Shown here: positions 8,288 to 16,458 of the stretch, piece by piece
How the letters are laid out: every line of letters begins with the position of its first letter
Position numbering within the stretch: position 1 is the stretch's first letter
NCBI GenBank assembly: GCA_041301185.1
Contig: JBFYSV010000092.1
Span: 1-44,336, forward strand
Reading direction: 5' to 3'
From: JAQBDA01 sp041301185
GTDB taxonomy: Bacteria > Chloroflexota > Anaerolineae > Anaerolineales > UBA4823
Length of the DNA: 44,336 nt
Notes under the pieces: generated by a model
The model's database searches: none
What the model was told of the DNA's origin: nothing
Seen by the model: the letters and a program-made list of their open reading frames with translations, nothing else
Made by a program: the position numbers and the translations under genes

Positions 8288-8578
8288 ATGGAAAGGGAAC
8301 AAATACTTCAGATATTACATGATCAGCTGGAAGAACTTCGCCGCATGGGGGTGCGTTCAATGGCATTATTCGGCTCAGCAGTGCGAGGAGAACTGCATAA
8401 CGAAAGCGACATTGACCTGCTGGTTGATCTGGAGCCGCCTTATACGTACGACCGTTACATCCATGTTAAATTCTTCCTTGAAGACCTGCTCCAGCGTCCT
8501 GTGGATCTGGTAGTGGCAGATACTATAAAAGATCGTATCCGCCCGGAGATTGAGAGCGAAGCGATCTATGTCGCGTGA
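8288..8578 (+). CDS. mntA: MntA-type nucleotidyltransferase antitoxin
   Basis: A 96-residue minimal nucleotidyltransferase. The catalytic pattern G-S-x10-D-x-D is exact: GSAVRGELHNESDIDLL (about residues 32-48). In characterised MntA/HepT pairs the nucleotidyltransferase adds AMP to a tyrosine of the HepT RNase toxin and so silences it. GGAGG lies 8 bases before the ATG. The stop overlaps the start of hepT by 11 bases, the usual coupling of such pairs. The region upstream (8129-8287) is AT-rich and presumably holds the promoter, but no hexamer pair is convincing. Confidence 0.92.
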   Translation: MEREQILQILHDQLEELRRMGVRSMALFGSAVRGELHNESDIDLLVDLEPPYTYDRYIHVKFFLEDLLQRPVDLVVADTIKDRIRPEIESEAIYVA

Positions 8579-8903
8579 TCCTCGTCTATACCTCGAGGAC
8601 ATCCTCGAAGCATGTGAAAAAATCCAACGCTACACAAGCCGGATGCTCTTTGACGAATTCCAATCCGATGACCGGACCTATGATGCAGTCATTCGTAATT
8701 TAGAGATTATCGGCGAAGCTGCCAAAAATATCCGTCCTGAAATCCAAGAACTGTACCCAGATATTGAATGGCGTGCAATCTCAGCATTTCGCAATATCGT
8801 TGCCCACGAGTATTTTGCCATCAAGACGGAGATTGTTTGGGATATCGTAGTGAATAAAATCCCTGACCTATATAACCATATTCAGGACATACTTGCCGGT
8901 TAG
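8568..8903 (+). CDS. hepT: HepT-like RNase toxin (DUF86)
   Basis: A 111-residue all-helical HEPN-family protein. The ribonuclease and AMPylation motif R-x4-H-x-Y is intact as RNIVAHEY (about residues 76-83). The conserved segment AVIRNLEIIGEAAKNI, typical of DUF86, precedes it. The ATG at 8568, which overlaps the end of mntA, is chosen over the upstream TTG at 8550. With the active-site residues intact the toxin is probably functional, held in check by MntA. Such pairs often lie in accessory DNA, and here the MITE is only 160 bases upstream. Confidence 0.92.
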   Translation: MSRDPRLYLEDILEACEKIQRYTSRMLFDEFQSDDRTYDAVIRNLEIIGEAAKNIRPEIQELYPDIEWRAISAFRNIVAHEYFAIKTEIVWDIVVNKIPDLYNHIQDILAG

Positions 8904-8952
8904 TGACACTAGAACAGGTATAAGCAATCAGTCGAGAAATATTTTCCCCACC

Positions 8953-9711
8953 ATGGATCTGCCCATCCTCGAGCACGACCCCCAATCCTCGGCAATCATT
9001 GAACCATCCCAAGCCAACCCGCGGCTAGACGTCCCTGAGCACTGCGTGATCTGCTTTTTTAAGGAAGTGATCGAGAAAGTCCGCCAGGAGCACAATGCCA
9101 GGGTGCTCACCGAAAACCGCTGGGAGGATGGTCCGCATCCACTGTATGAGATCAACTATGGAGGGCGCCGGCTTGCCTTTTACCACCCCGGCGTCGGCTC
9201 AGCGTTGTCGGCGACTCTGCTCGAGGAAGTGATTGCCTTTGGTTGCAGGAAATTCATCGCCTGTGGCGGCTGTGGCGTTCTAGAGAAAGACCTGCCAGTG
9301 GGGGAGTTGTTCGTGGTGACTGCCGCCATCCGTGACGAAGGTGTCTCTTACCACTACCTGCCCCCAGCCAGGGAAGTCCAGGCAAACCCTGGCGCGGTTG
9401 CTGTATTGGAAAAAACTCTCAGCCAGAAAGGAGTCCCGTATCGAACAGCGAAAACCTGGACAACCGACGCCCCTTATCGTGAGACACACCTCACGATCGC
9501 CAGGCGCAGAAGCGAAGGCTGCCTGGTTGTGGAAATGGAAGCGGCTGCTATGATGGCAGTTGCCGAATTCAGAGGGGTAACACTGGGTCAGGTGCTGTAT
9601 GCCGGGGATGACCTCAGCGGAGATGAATGGGATAACCGCGGCTGGCAGGATCGCAATGAGGTTCGCCAACGGTTGTTTTGGCGGGCAGCGGGGGCGTGCC
9701 TAGATTTATAA
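8953..9711 (+). CDS. Nucleoside phosphorylase family protein (PNP/UDP type)
   Basis: A 252-residue protein of the PNP_UDP superfamily, closest in feel to uridine phosphorylase or purine nucleoside phosphorylase of the hexameric kind. Features include YHPGVGSALSATLLEEVIA, a glycine-rich FIACGGCGVLEKDLPVGE, and the base and ribose signature EMEAAAMMAVAEFRG near residue 200, followed by an acidic DDLSGDEWD. The Asp that binds purine N7 cannot be placed with confidence, so the nucleoside is not assigned. The ATG at 8953 is preferred over the upstream TTG at 8893, which would overlap hepT. Its stop is only 4 bases from the convergent CapA gene. Confidence 0.85.
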   Translation: MDLPILEHDPQSSAIIEPSQANPRLDVPEHCVICFFKEVIEKVRQEHNARVLTENRWEDGPHPLYEINYGGRRLAFYHPGVGSALSATLLEEVIAFGCRKFIACGGCGVLEKDLPVGELFVVTAAIRDEGVSYHYLPPAREVQANPGAVAVLEKTLSQKGVPYRTAKTWTTDAPYRETHLTIARRRSEGCLVVEMEAAAMMAVAEFRGVTLGQVLYAGDDLSGDEWDNRGWQDRNEVRQRLFWRAAGACLDL

Positions 9712-9715
9712 ATCC

Positions 9716-11512
9716 TTACCACCCACTCGCATTAAATACCTTCGTCAATACATCCTCTCGCTCAGCGGGGGTCATCGGGCGCGGGCGGGCGTAATCCACA
9801 AATTGGATCGTCAATAACTCCGTGCCAATATAGCGACCATCGTAAAACACATGCCGGTCGATAAAGCCCTGGCGGGTGGCTGCGCTGACATCATATTGGT
9901 CGAAGAACAGGTTGCCTAACCCGTAGTGAATCAGCGCCTGGTCGAGGAATTCCATCGCCTGCGGCTGGTGCGCCTGGCTGCCGCTGACCACCACAGCCCC
10001 TGCCTGGACCAGAGCGCGGAAGTCCCGTACTTGGTTGGGTTGCGCCGGGTAGGTATAGTACTCAAAGTGCTGGAAGGTGGCTACCGGAAGGTAACCCTCG
10101 CTGCGCAGGCGGGCGATCTCAGCCTCCATCCAGGGGAAATCGCAGGTCACCGCGCCGGGGCGGCTGGCGCCAGCCTGGGCAAAGCTGCCCCCTTTGCCGT
10201 TGCAGCCGATAAAAGCCAGGCGATTCCCGTTGTGCTCCACGACGAGCGCCTTGCGCCCATCCTGAAGATCTTCGCCGCCGCCGTAATACCCCCAGCCACG
10301 CTCCCGGTACATCTCCAGAGTATGGTACATGGCCTCCTGACCCCAATCCTGGAAGTGATCGCCGGTCAGCTCGACCACATCCGTGCCCATATCCTCTAGC
10401 AACTGAATATACCGGTCGGCGCTGCAAAAACGCACCCCTTCCTGCACTGGGTTGGGATAGGGGCAGTTTTGCGCAAAAGGCACTTCGTTGCTGATATGGG
10501 TGATGTCTGCCTGGCGCAGCCAATCGCCAATATCTTTACCGGGGTAGAGCACCCCGCGCTGCTCCATCGTATAAGCCGTGGCGCGCACCAGGGCAGTCAC
10601 CCCGGTCATCGCCAGAACGGTCAGCTTGCCTGGGTCGCGGTTGCTGGACGGCAAGAGCGGCACCGCCGACCCATTACCGTAGAGGGAAACGACTTCCTGG
10701 ACTCGCATTGGATCACCAGCCAGCGATACCGGTACTGCCAGCGGGTAGGTAGACGGGTCGAACTCCTTGCGCAGTGGCGATTGCCCATCGACTTCCAGGA
10801 CTTTCCAACGCGGCTCCAGATCCTCAAAGGGCAGCAGCGCCCAGGCTTTACCAGAATCCCAGGCTGTACCCAGCAGGCTGCCAGCAGGCAATACCTGGAC
10901 CGTCCCCTGCGCCGGCTTCCCCCACAACGCCGAAAAAACGGCATACGTGCTGTCGTCTACAAGCAGCGGTCGCCCGGCAAACGGCCCTCCGCCTTGCCCA
11001 ACCCAGGCATTGCGCAGATCGCCAGACAGGACTCCATCCACCAGGCTCGGGAAAGGCGTCACCAGGGCGTAGACCCAGCGGCTCAGCGGCAGGCTCTCCC
11101 CTACCTCCAGCCGCAGGGTAGCCTGCCCGGAGACCCGTGTGGTGCCGATCTCGGGCGGCAGCGCCAGCGCCCTCCGCAAGGCAGCCGGCAGGGCTGGATC
11201 GATCCATAATGTCAGCGCAGTCTGCGACACAAACGGCAGGTGAATCCGTGCATCCACTATGCCTGGGGCTGAGGCGGTAGCTGCTGGCACGGTGGACAGC
11301 GGTTCGGCAGCCGCTGTCGAAATCGGCGTCTGTGCATCGAGAGACCTGGGCAAGAAGAAAGTCGCGGTCGGCGACAGGCCTTCCAGGATCGCAGGCTGCC
11401 CACCAGGCTGGGAAGGCGGGGCGCCGGCAGGTTGCAGCGGAAAATTACAGCCCTGGATGCCGGCTGCCAAAATACTTAACCCAACCCAAAACCAGAAAAC
11501 CCGCCTGAACAT
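9716..11512 (-). CDS. CapA-family lipoprotein, copy 2
   Basis: Predicted lipoprotein of 598 residues with signal MFRRVFWFWVGLSILAAG followed by lipobox IQGC. The N-terminal half (about 90-290), with WALLPFEDLEPRWKVLEVDG, looks like a periplasmic-binding-protein-like domain. The C-terminal half is a CapA (PGA_cap) metallophosphatase-like domain: GVTALVRATA, ITHISNEVPF, VELTGDHFQDWG, FIGCNGKG, TFQHFEYY and GSQAHQPQAMEF. CapA domains take part in poly-gamma-glutamate or other surface polymer metabolism; the substrate is not known here. The ATG at 11512 gives a proper lipoprotein signal, unlike the GTG at 11548. It follows its paralogue in the same orientation with a 29-base gap. Confidence 0.88.
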   Translation of the reverse strand: MFRRVFWFWVGLSILAAGIQGCNFPLQPAGAPPSQPGGQPAILEGLSPTATFFLPRSLDAQTPISTAAAEPLSTVPAATASAPGIVDARIHLPFVSQTALTLWIDPALPAALRRALALPPEIGTTRVSGQATLRLEVGESLPLSRWVYALVTPFPSLVDGVLSGDLRNAWVGQGGGPFAGRPLLVDDSTYAVFSALWGKPAQGTVQVLPAGSLLGTAWDSGKAWALLPFEDLEPRWKVLEVDGQSPLRKEFDPSTYPLAVPVSLAGDPMRVQEVVSLYGNGSAVPLLPSSNRDPGKLTVLAMTGVTALVRATAYTMEQRGVLYPGKDIGDWLRQADITHISNEVPFAQNCPYPNPVQEGVRFCSADRYIQLLEDMGTDVVELTGDHFQDWGQEAMYHTLEMYRERGWGYYGGGEDLQDGRKALVVEHNGNRLAFIGCNGKGGSFAQAGASRPGAVTCDFPWMEAEIARLRSEGYLPVATFQHFEYYTYPAQPNQVRDFRALVQAGAVVVSGSQAHQPQAMEFLDQALIHYGLGNLFFDQYDVSAATRQGFIDRHVFYDGRYIGTELLTIQFVDYARPRPMTPAEREDVLTKVFNASGW

Positions 11513-11541
11513 CGCTAAGATAGTTGCAACTTTCGCTCCAG

Positions 11542-13242
11542 CTACCACAAGCTGGCCTCGAAAACACTCTGTAAAAGCTCCTGGCGTTCTTCAGCCGTCA
11601 TCGGTCGAGAGCGGGCATAGTCAATAAACCGGATCCCCAATAGCTCGGTACCGATATAGCGCCCATCATAGAACACGTGGCGGTCAATGAATCCCTGCCC
11701 GGTGGGTAAGCCCATGTGATACTGGTCAAAAAACAGGTTGCCCAACCCATAGTGAATGAACGCATCCTGGTAGAACTCCATGCCGTGCGGTTGGTGGGAC
11801 TGGCTGCCACTGACGACCACCGCGCCTGCCTCAGCCACACTGCGGAAATCCTCAATCAGCTTGGGCTGCGGCACGTAGGTATAATATTCGATGTGCTGGA
11901 AGGTAACAATCGGCAGGTAGCCATCAGACTTCAGGCGGCTGATCTCAGCTTTCAGTAATTCAAAATCACAATAGACTGCCCCCGGGTTATTCTCCCGGGC
12001 TGTGCCGTAGCCGGGTGCCTTTGCATTGCAACCGATGAAAGCCAACCGGTTGCCATTGTGCTCTACAAGCCAGGGCTTGCGCGCCTCTTCCAGATTATAC
12101 CCGCCGCCATAATATGGGATCCCGTACTGGTTATAAAGATCCAGGGTGAAGCGCATCGCGTCTGCTCCCCAATCCCCAAAATGGTCGCCGGTAAGCTCGA
12201 CGATATCCGTGCCAATATCAATCAGCAGGTCGATATAAGCCGGGTTGCTACAGAAAACCAGGTCGGTCTGCCAGGCATCCGGGGTGGGACAATCCTCTGC
12301 AAAGGGGATTTCGTTGCTGACATGGGTGATATCGGCAGAACGCAGCCAATCGCGAATATCCTGAGCGGGATAGGTGATGCCTTTACGGCGCATCGTCTCG
12401 GCAGTCGCTCGCACCAGGGCGGTCACTCCAGTCATCATCACGCTGGTCATTTTCTCCGCGTCGCGGTTGGTAGGCTGCCAGTTTAGAACCAGGGCCTCAG
12501 GTGATAGGCCCTCGCCAGACATGCTCCCGGCAGCGGGGTTCTCCTGCAATGAAAAGCTTGCTTTAAGGGGGTAAGCCGCCGGGCCAAAGTCCTGGGCGAG
12601 TGGCGAGATTCCATCTACTGCCAGAACTTTCCAGCGGGGTTCCAGCGTCTCAAATGGCACAATCGCCCAGGAGGGCTGGTTCTGCCAGGCGTAATCCAGC
12701 AACTTATCCCCCGGCAGCACCTTCACCGCCCCGTCCGCTGGCGACCCCCATATCACGCGGAAGATTTCCAGGGTAGCTTCATCCATTAGCAAGGGACTAC
12801 CGTCAAAGATCTGACCTGCCTTACCCTGCCAGGTGCCCAGTAATTCCGTCTGGCTGACTCCATCGGTAATGGTTGGGAATGGGGCTACCAGGGCATAAAT
12901 CCACTGGCTGAGCAGGTAGCCATCGCCGGCTTGCAAGAGATACTGCGCTTCTGCCGGCTCTCCCGCTTGGACAACACCCTCTACAAGCTGGATTGATTGC
13001 GCCAGCGAGGGCGGCAGGTAATCTGCCAGCCAGATGGCAGGCGGCGGGGGCAGGGTGGCGGTAGGCGCCGGAGTGGTAGCAGTTGGGGTGGGTAACGGCG
13101 GGGTGGGCGTAACCTCAATCGACGGTAGAACCGGCAACGCCGTTCCCGTTGGTGAAGGCACTGGAATCCCACAGCCAGAGGCCAAAAAGGACGCGACCAG
13201 CAGTACGATCAGCAGCTGCTGGTTAAGTTGTGCCCGCTTCAT
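11542..13242 (-). CDS. CapA-family lipoprotein, copy 1
   Basis: A 566-residue paralogue of the downstream gene with the same two-domain plan. Signal peptide MKRAQLNQQLLIVLLVASF with lipobox ASGC is followed by a Pro/Thr-rich linker (about 30-70). The PBP-like half contains WAIVPFETLEPRWKVLAVDG. The CapA half shows GVTALVRATAETM, ITHVSNEIPF, VELTGDHFGDWG, FIGCNAKAPG, TFQHIEYY and GSQSHQPHGMEF. The two copies are most alike in the CapA half, which points to a tandem duplication. Its ATG overlaps the stop of the FTCD gene (ATGA), so the three genes are probably one operon. Confidence 0.88.
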   Translation of the reverse strand: MKRAQLNQQLLIVLLVASFLASGCGIPVPSPTGTALPVLPSIEVTPTPPLPTPTATTPAPTATLPPPPAIWLADYLPPSLAQSIQLVEGVVQAGEPAEAQYLLQAGDGYLLSQWIYALVAPFPTITDGVSQTELLGTWQGKAGQIFDGSPLLMDEATLEIFRVIWGSPADGAVKVLPGDKLLDYAWQNQPSWAIVPFETLEPRWKVLAVDGISPLAQDFGPAAYPLKASFSLQENPAAGSMSGEGLSPEALVLNWQPTNRDAEKMTSVMMTGVTALVRATAETMRRKGITYPAQDIRDWLRSADITHVSNEIPFAEDCPTPDAWQTDLVFCSNPAYIDLLIDIGTDIVELTGDHFGDWGADAMRFTLDLYNQYGIPYYGGGYNLEEARKPWLVEHNGNRLAFIGCNAKAPGYGTARENNPGAVYCDFELLKAEISRLKSDGYLPIVTFQHIEYYTYVPQPKLIEDFRSVAEAGAVVVSGSQSHQPHGMEFYQDAFIHYGLGNLFFDQYHMGLPTGQGFIDRHVFYDGRYIGTELLGIRFIDYARSRPMTAEERQELLQSVFEASLW

Positions 13243-14777
13243 ACAAGAGTCAGCTCTCCCCGCTCGCTGACGATTACCCTGACATGCTGTATCGATTTTT
13301 CTGCCCTGGCGCGCAAGTCTTGCAACTCAACCATCATTTGCTCAACGCTATCCTTATCTTGCAACCCAGACAGGTTGATACAGATATTCATATTCGCGCC
13401 GTTGAAAGCAGCTCGGGTCAGCTCAGCGCCTGTGCCGCCATCGGTAATAGCATTCAAGTTGCCGTGCTGCACAACCTGCTCAGCCAGCTCCAGTACCTCA
13501 ACCAGCTGGCGCGCCACCTGGAGGGGAACGCGGGCTGCGTTCAGAATTGCCGCTTCGATAGCTGCCTGGCGGGCGCTCTCCTGCTCAGGGGTCTCTTTCG
13601 GCAGCTTGAAGGCAGCCATCACCGCCTCGAATGCCAGCGCATCTTCAGCTACGGCTGCCGTCAGGCTGGCGCGCAATGGCTCTACCCTCTCCAGAACGGA
13701 GCGCATCAGCTCATCAACCGCGGCATATTTCTTCTTGCCAATTGTCAAGCGAGCAACCATCGCTACCAGCGCTGCTCCAGCCGCACCGCTATAGGCGGCT
13801 GCCGAGCCTCCTCCAGGGGCTGGCGAGCCCCCAGCCAGGGCATCCAGAAAATCCTCGGCTTTGTTACTTGCGCCATCTTTTAGAGCTGCTTGTAATCGTC
13901 TTTCCAGGATTTGCCCCGGCTCGAACTGATCTAGCTGCATATGCCACACGGCAGCATTTACCAGAGCATCCTCCGGGATCAGGCCAACCAGCTCGGTGTG
14001 GTGGATGGCAACAGCATACCGGCTGGCTTCGCGCCGGATGAACTCCACCACCCGTTCCACCGGGGTAGCCTGGTAGTTGGTCAGATTCATCGAAACCTGG
14101 GCACGCCCTTCAACCAGCAATCCCAGCCCCTTGACGTAGCGGAACCCGCCGGTGGAATGACGCACAGCCCTGGCTCTCTTTTTGGCTATTGAAACATCAT
14201 CCGTGGTCAGGTAGACATTGAACGCAATTAAAGGATGGCGCGCTCCAACGACTGTCGCCCCGGCAGTACCCAGCCGCTGAGGACCGTAGTCTGGGGTGCG
14301 GTTGGGATCAGTGGCAATAGCCTCTTTCAGGTTCTCATACTCGCCCCGGCGGATGTTTTCCAGGTTCTGGCGATCCGGTCGCCGGGCGGCTTCCTCATAC
14401 AAGTAAACCGGGATTCCCAGCTCCTCACCCACCCGCTTCCCGAGACGATTGGCAATCTCCACGCAATCTTGCATGGTCACACCGGAGATCGGCACGAAAG
14501 GCACCACATCTGTCGCACCAATCCGCGGGTGCTCTCCCTGATGAACATCCAGGTTGATCAGCTCGGCTGCTTTGGCAATCGAGCAAAACGCTGCTTCTTC
14601 CACCCCCTGGGGTGTTCCGGCAAAAGTTAGGACCGTCCGGTTATGGTCCAGGTCAGAATGGCGATCCAGCAAATAGACATCCGGTACTTCACGGATTGCC
14701 TGGGCGATCGCTTCCACAACTTCAGGGCGACGGGCATCAGAGTAATTTGCAATGCACTCGACGATTGGGTTGGTCAT
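13239..14777 (-). CDS. ftcD: Glutamate formimidoyltransferase / formiminotetrahydrofolate cyclodeaminase fusion
   Basis: Bifunctional enzyme of histidine degradation and one-carbon metabolism. The N-terminal transferase moves the formimino group between formiminoglutamate and tetrahydrofolate, and the C-terminal cyclodeaminase releases ammonia to give methenyl-THF. The transferase (about 1-300) shows VECIANYSDAR, FAGTPQGVEEAA, HQGEHPRIGATDVVPF and RLGTAGATVVGAR. The cyclodeaminase (about 320-512) shows FLDALAGGSPAPGGGSAAA. The ATG at 14777 has GAGGAG upstream; an in-frame extension to 14954 lacks support and would run into the divergent promoter area. Two CapA genes are coupled downstream, a pairing whose logic is unclear. 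Confidence 0.94.
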   Translation of the reverse strand: MTNPIVECIANYSDARRPEVVEAIAQAIREVPDVYLLDRHSDLDHNRTVLTFAGTPQGVEEAAFCSIAKAAELINLDVHQGEHPRIGATDVVPFVPISGVTMQDCVEIANRLGKRVGEELGIPVYLYEEAARRPDRQNLENIRRGEYENLKEAIATDPNRTPDYGPQRLGTAGATVVGARHPLIAFNVYLTTDDVSIAKKRARAVRHSTGGFRYVKGLGLLVEGRAQVSMNLTNYQATPVERVVEFIRREASRYAVAIHHTELVGLIPEDALVNAAVWHMQLDQFEPGQILERRLQAALKDGASNKAEDFLDALAGGSPAPGGGSAAAYSGAAGAALVAMVARLTIGKKKYAAVDELMRSVLERVEPLRASLTAAVAEDALAFEAVMAAFKLPKETPEQESARQAAIEAAILNAARVPLQVARQLVEVLELAEQVVQHGNLNAITDGGTGAELTRAAFNGANMNICINLSGLQDKDSVEQMMVELQDLRARAEKSIQHVRVIVSERGELTLV

Positions 14778-14804
14778 AAGCTCCTCACTGGCATAGATGT
14801 TGCA

Positions 14805-14833
14805 ATTATACTCTCGTGGCCACCTTCTCAAAA
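14805..14833 (-). promoter_or_regulatory. Predicted promoter of ftcD-capA-capA
   Basis: On the minus strand a perfect TATAAT (14805-14810) is preceded at 17 bases by TTTTGA (14828-14833). It lies 27 bases upstream of the chosen ftcD start. Confidence 0.45.
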
Positions 14834-14855
14834 TAAGAGGGCTCTCAGGTTTGCC

Positions 14856-14885
14856 TTGCAGTTTATCGACATTTCGAGGTAGAAT
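14856..14885 (+). promoter_or_regulatory. Predicted promoter of the LysM/M23 cluster
   Basis: TTGCAG (14856-14861) and TAGAAT (14880-14885) are separated by 18 bases, 16 bases before the ATG at 14902. It is divergent from the ftcD promoter. Confidence 0.4.
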
Positions 14886-14901
14886 TTTCCCTAGTGTTCT
14901 T

Positions 14902-16449
14902 ATGGGTACCCAAACGATACGACCCAGGTTGGGCGGTTTCACGGCTGTGATCATCGTGCTTTTTGGGACATTGCTGGCATGCGCCCGCTCCGTCTTGCCA
15001 GAAGACGCACCTGCCTGGTACGTACCCGGAGATGAAGCCGGTGGACCTATCGTAGCAAACGCAACCCAGGCGCTTCAGTTACCCCCTACCCGTCTGCCGG
15101 GTGCCCCCATACTCACCCCCACCCCAGATAACCCGCACCCCATCCCCACCCCACGTTCAGAGCCCATGCAATACTCAGTTCAAGCTGGCGATACGCTGGG
15201 TTTGATCGCCCAACGGTATGGCGTGAGCCTGGACGAGATGATCACGGCCAACTCGATCGCCAATCCTAACCTGTTGGAAGTCGGGCAAGGGTTGGTGATC
15301 CCTGCGCCCGCGCCGTTTGGAATTGCCCCAGATTTCAAAATCATCCCCGATTCAGAGCTGGTATATGGTCCTTCCAGCGCCCAGTTTGATGTTGCCCAAT
15401 TTATCCAAAGCAAGGGCGGCTATCTGGCGCAATACAAGGAAGAATTGAACGAAAAGTCTGTGTCTGGCATCCAAATTGTTGAACGAGTCGCCCAGGATTA
15501 TTCGGTGAACCCCCGCCTTTTGCTTACAGCTCTAGAATACCAGAGCGGTTGGGTAACACAGGTTAAGCCAGACGAATCCACATTGGAGTACCCGATGGGG
15601 GTCAAGGATGAGTGGCGCAAAAGCCTGTACCGCCAGCTCACCTGGACCGCCAACCAGCTAAACCTGGGATTCTACCTTTGGCGAGTGAACGGGGTCTCGT
15701 CCTGGTTGCTGGGGGATGGCAGCGTCGTGCCGGTGGCTCCCAGCATCAATGCCGGGACAGCCGGTGTGCAGCAGCTTTTTGCACCTCTTTACGGCCGGCA
15801 AGATTGGGAAAAGGCTGTCACCACAGAGGGGTTCTTTGCGACTTATAATTCATTTTTCGGCTATCCCTTCGATCTGGCTATCGAGCCATCCTTACCAACG
15901 GGGTTGCGCCAACCGACCTTGCGCCTGCCTTTCGAGGAGGGAAAAGCCTGGGCTTTCACCGGTGGACCGCACGGCGGTTGGGACAACGGCTCTGCCTGGG
16001 CAGCGCTGGATTTTGCACCACCTTCGGACAGCGTGGGGTGTATTCCCAGCAACGAGTGGGTTACCGCGGTTGCTGACGGGCGGATCTTGCGCGCCGATAA
16101 CGGCGCTGTAATCCAGGACCTGGACAATGACGGTCTGGAGCAGACCGGCTGGGTTATTTTGTACATGCACATCGAAAGCCGTGACCGCATCCAGCCTGGC
16201 GCATACCTCATGGCTGGTGAACGAATCGGGCACCCTTCCTGCGAGGGCGGCGTGTCTTCCGGGACACACGTGCACATCGCCCGCAAGTATAATGGGGAAT
16301 GGATTCCCGCTGACCAGCACTTGCCTTTTGTATTGGATGGCTGGGTGTCTCGCGGTACAGCCAACCTGTACGATGGGTACCTGGAAAAAAACAACAAATC
16401 GGTTGAAGCATACGCAGGCCGGTCACCTAACAACATTATCGAGCGCTGA
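14902..16449 (+). CDS. LysM and M23 peptidase lipoprotein, copy 1
   Basis: A 515-residue predicted lipoprotein (lipobox LLAC after a short basic start). A Pro-rich linker leads to one good LysM peptidoglycan-binding repeat: YSVQAGDTLGLIAQRYGVS and then LEVGQGLVIP. A conserved middle domain (about 165-370), shared by the paralogues, contains NPRLLLTALEYQSGW and WTANQLNLGFYLW. The C-terminal domain is M23 (lysostaphin-type) metallopeptidase, with zinc ligands in GGPHGGW, ALDFAPP and GTHVHIARK. It would cut or remodel peptidoglycan outside the membrane. A DLDNDG loop inside the M23 domain may bind calcium. The ATG at 14902 is chosen because it gives the lipoprotein signal. Confidence 0.9.
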   Translation: MGTQTIRPRLGGFTAVIIVLFGTLLACARSVLPEDAPAWYVPGDEAGGPIVANATQALQLPPTRLPGAPILTPTPDNPHPIPTPRSEPMQYSVQAGDTLGLIAQRYGVSLDEMITANSIANPNLLEVGQGLVIPAPAPFGIAPDFKIIPDSELVYGPSSAQFDVAQFIQSKGGYLAQYKEELNEKSVSGIQIVERVAQDYSVNPRLLLTALEYQSGWVTQVKPDESTLEYPMGVKDEWRKSLYRQLTWTANQLNLGFYLWRVNGVSSWLLGDGSVVPVAPSINAGTAGVQQLFAPLYGRQDWEKAVTTEGFFATYNSFFGYPFDLAIEPSLPTGLRQPTLRLPFEEGKAWAFTGGPHGGWDNGSAWAALDFAPPSDSVGCIPSNEWVTAVADGRILRADNGAVIQDLDNDGLEQTGWVILYMHIESRDRIQPGAYLMAGERIGHPSCEGGVSSGTHVHIARKYNGEWIPADQHLPFVLDGWVSRGTANLYDGYLEKNNKSVEAYAGRSPNNIIER

Positions 16450-16458
16450 GCCGGGATA

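Noticed and set aside
10469..11209. A 246-residue open frame on the + strand opposite the CapA copy 2 gene
   Set aside because: Its translation is low in hydrophobic pattern and rich in Arg, Gln and Pro, as expected of the shadow of a high-GC gene.
14778..14954. N-terminal extension of ftcD to 14954
   Set aside because: The extension has no family similarity and covers both divergent promoters; the ATG at 14777 has a good ribosome site and begins at the conserved domain.
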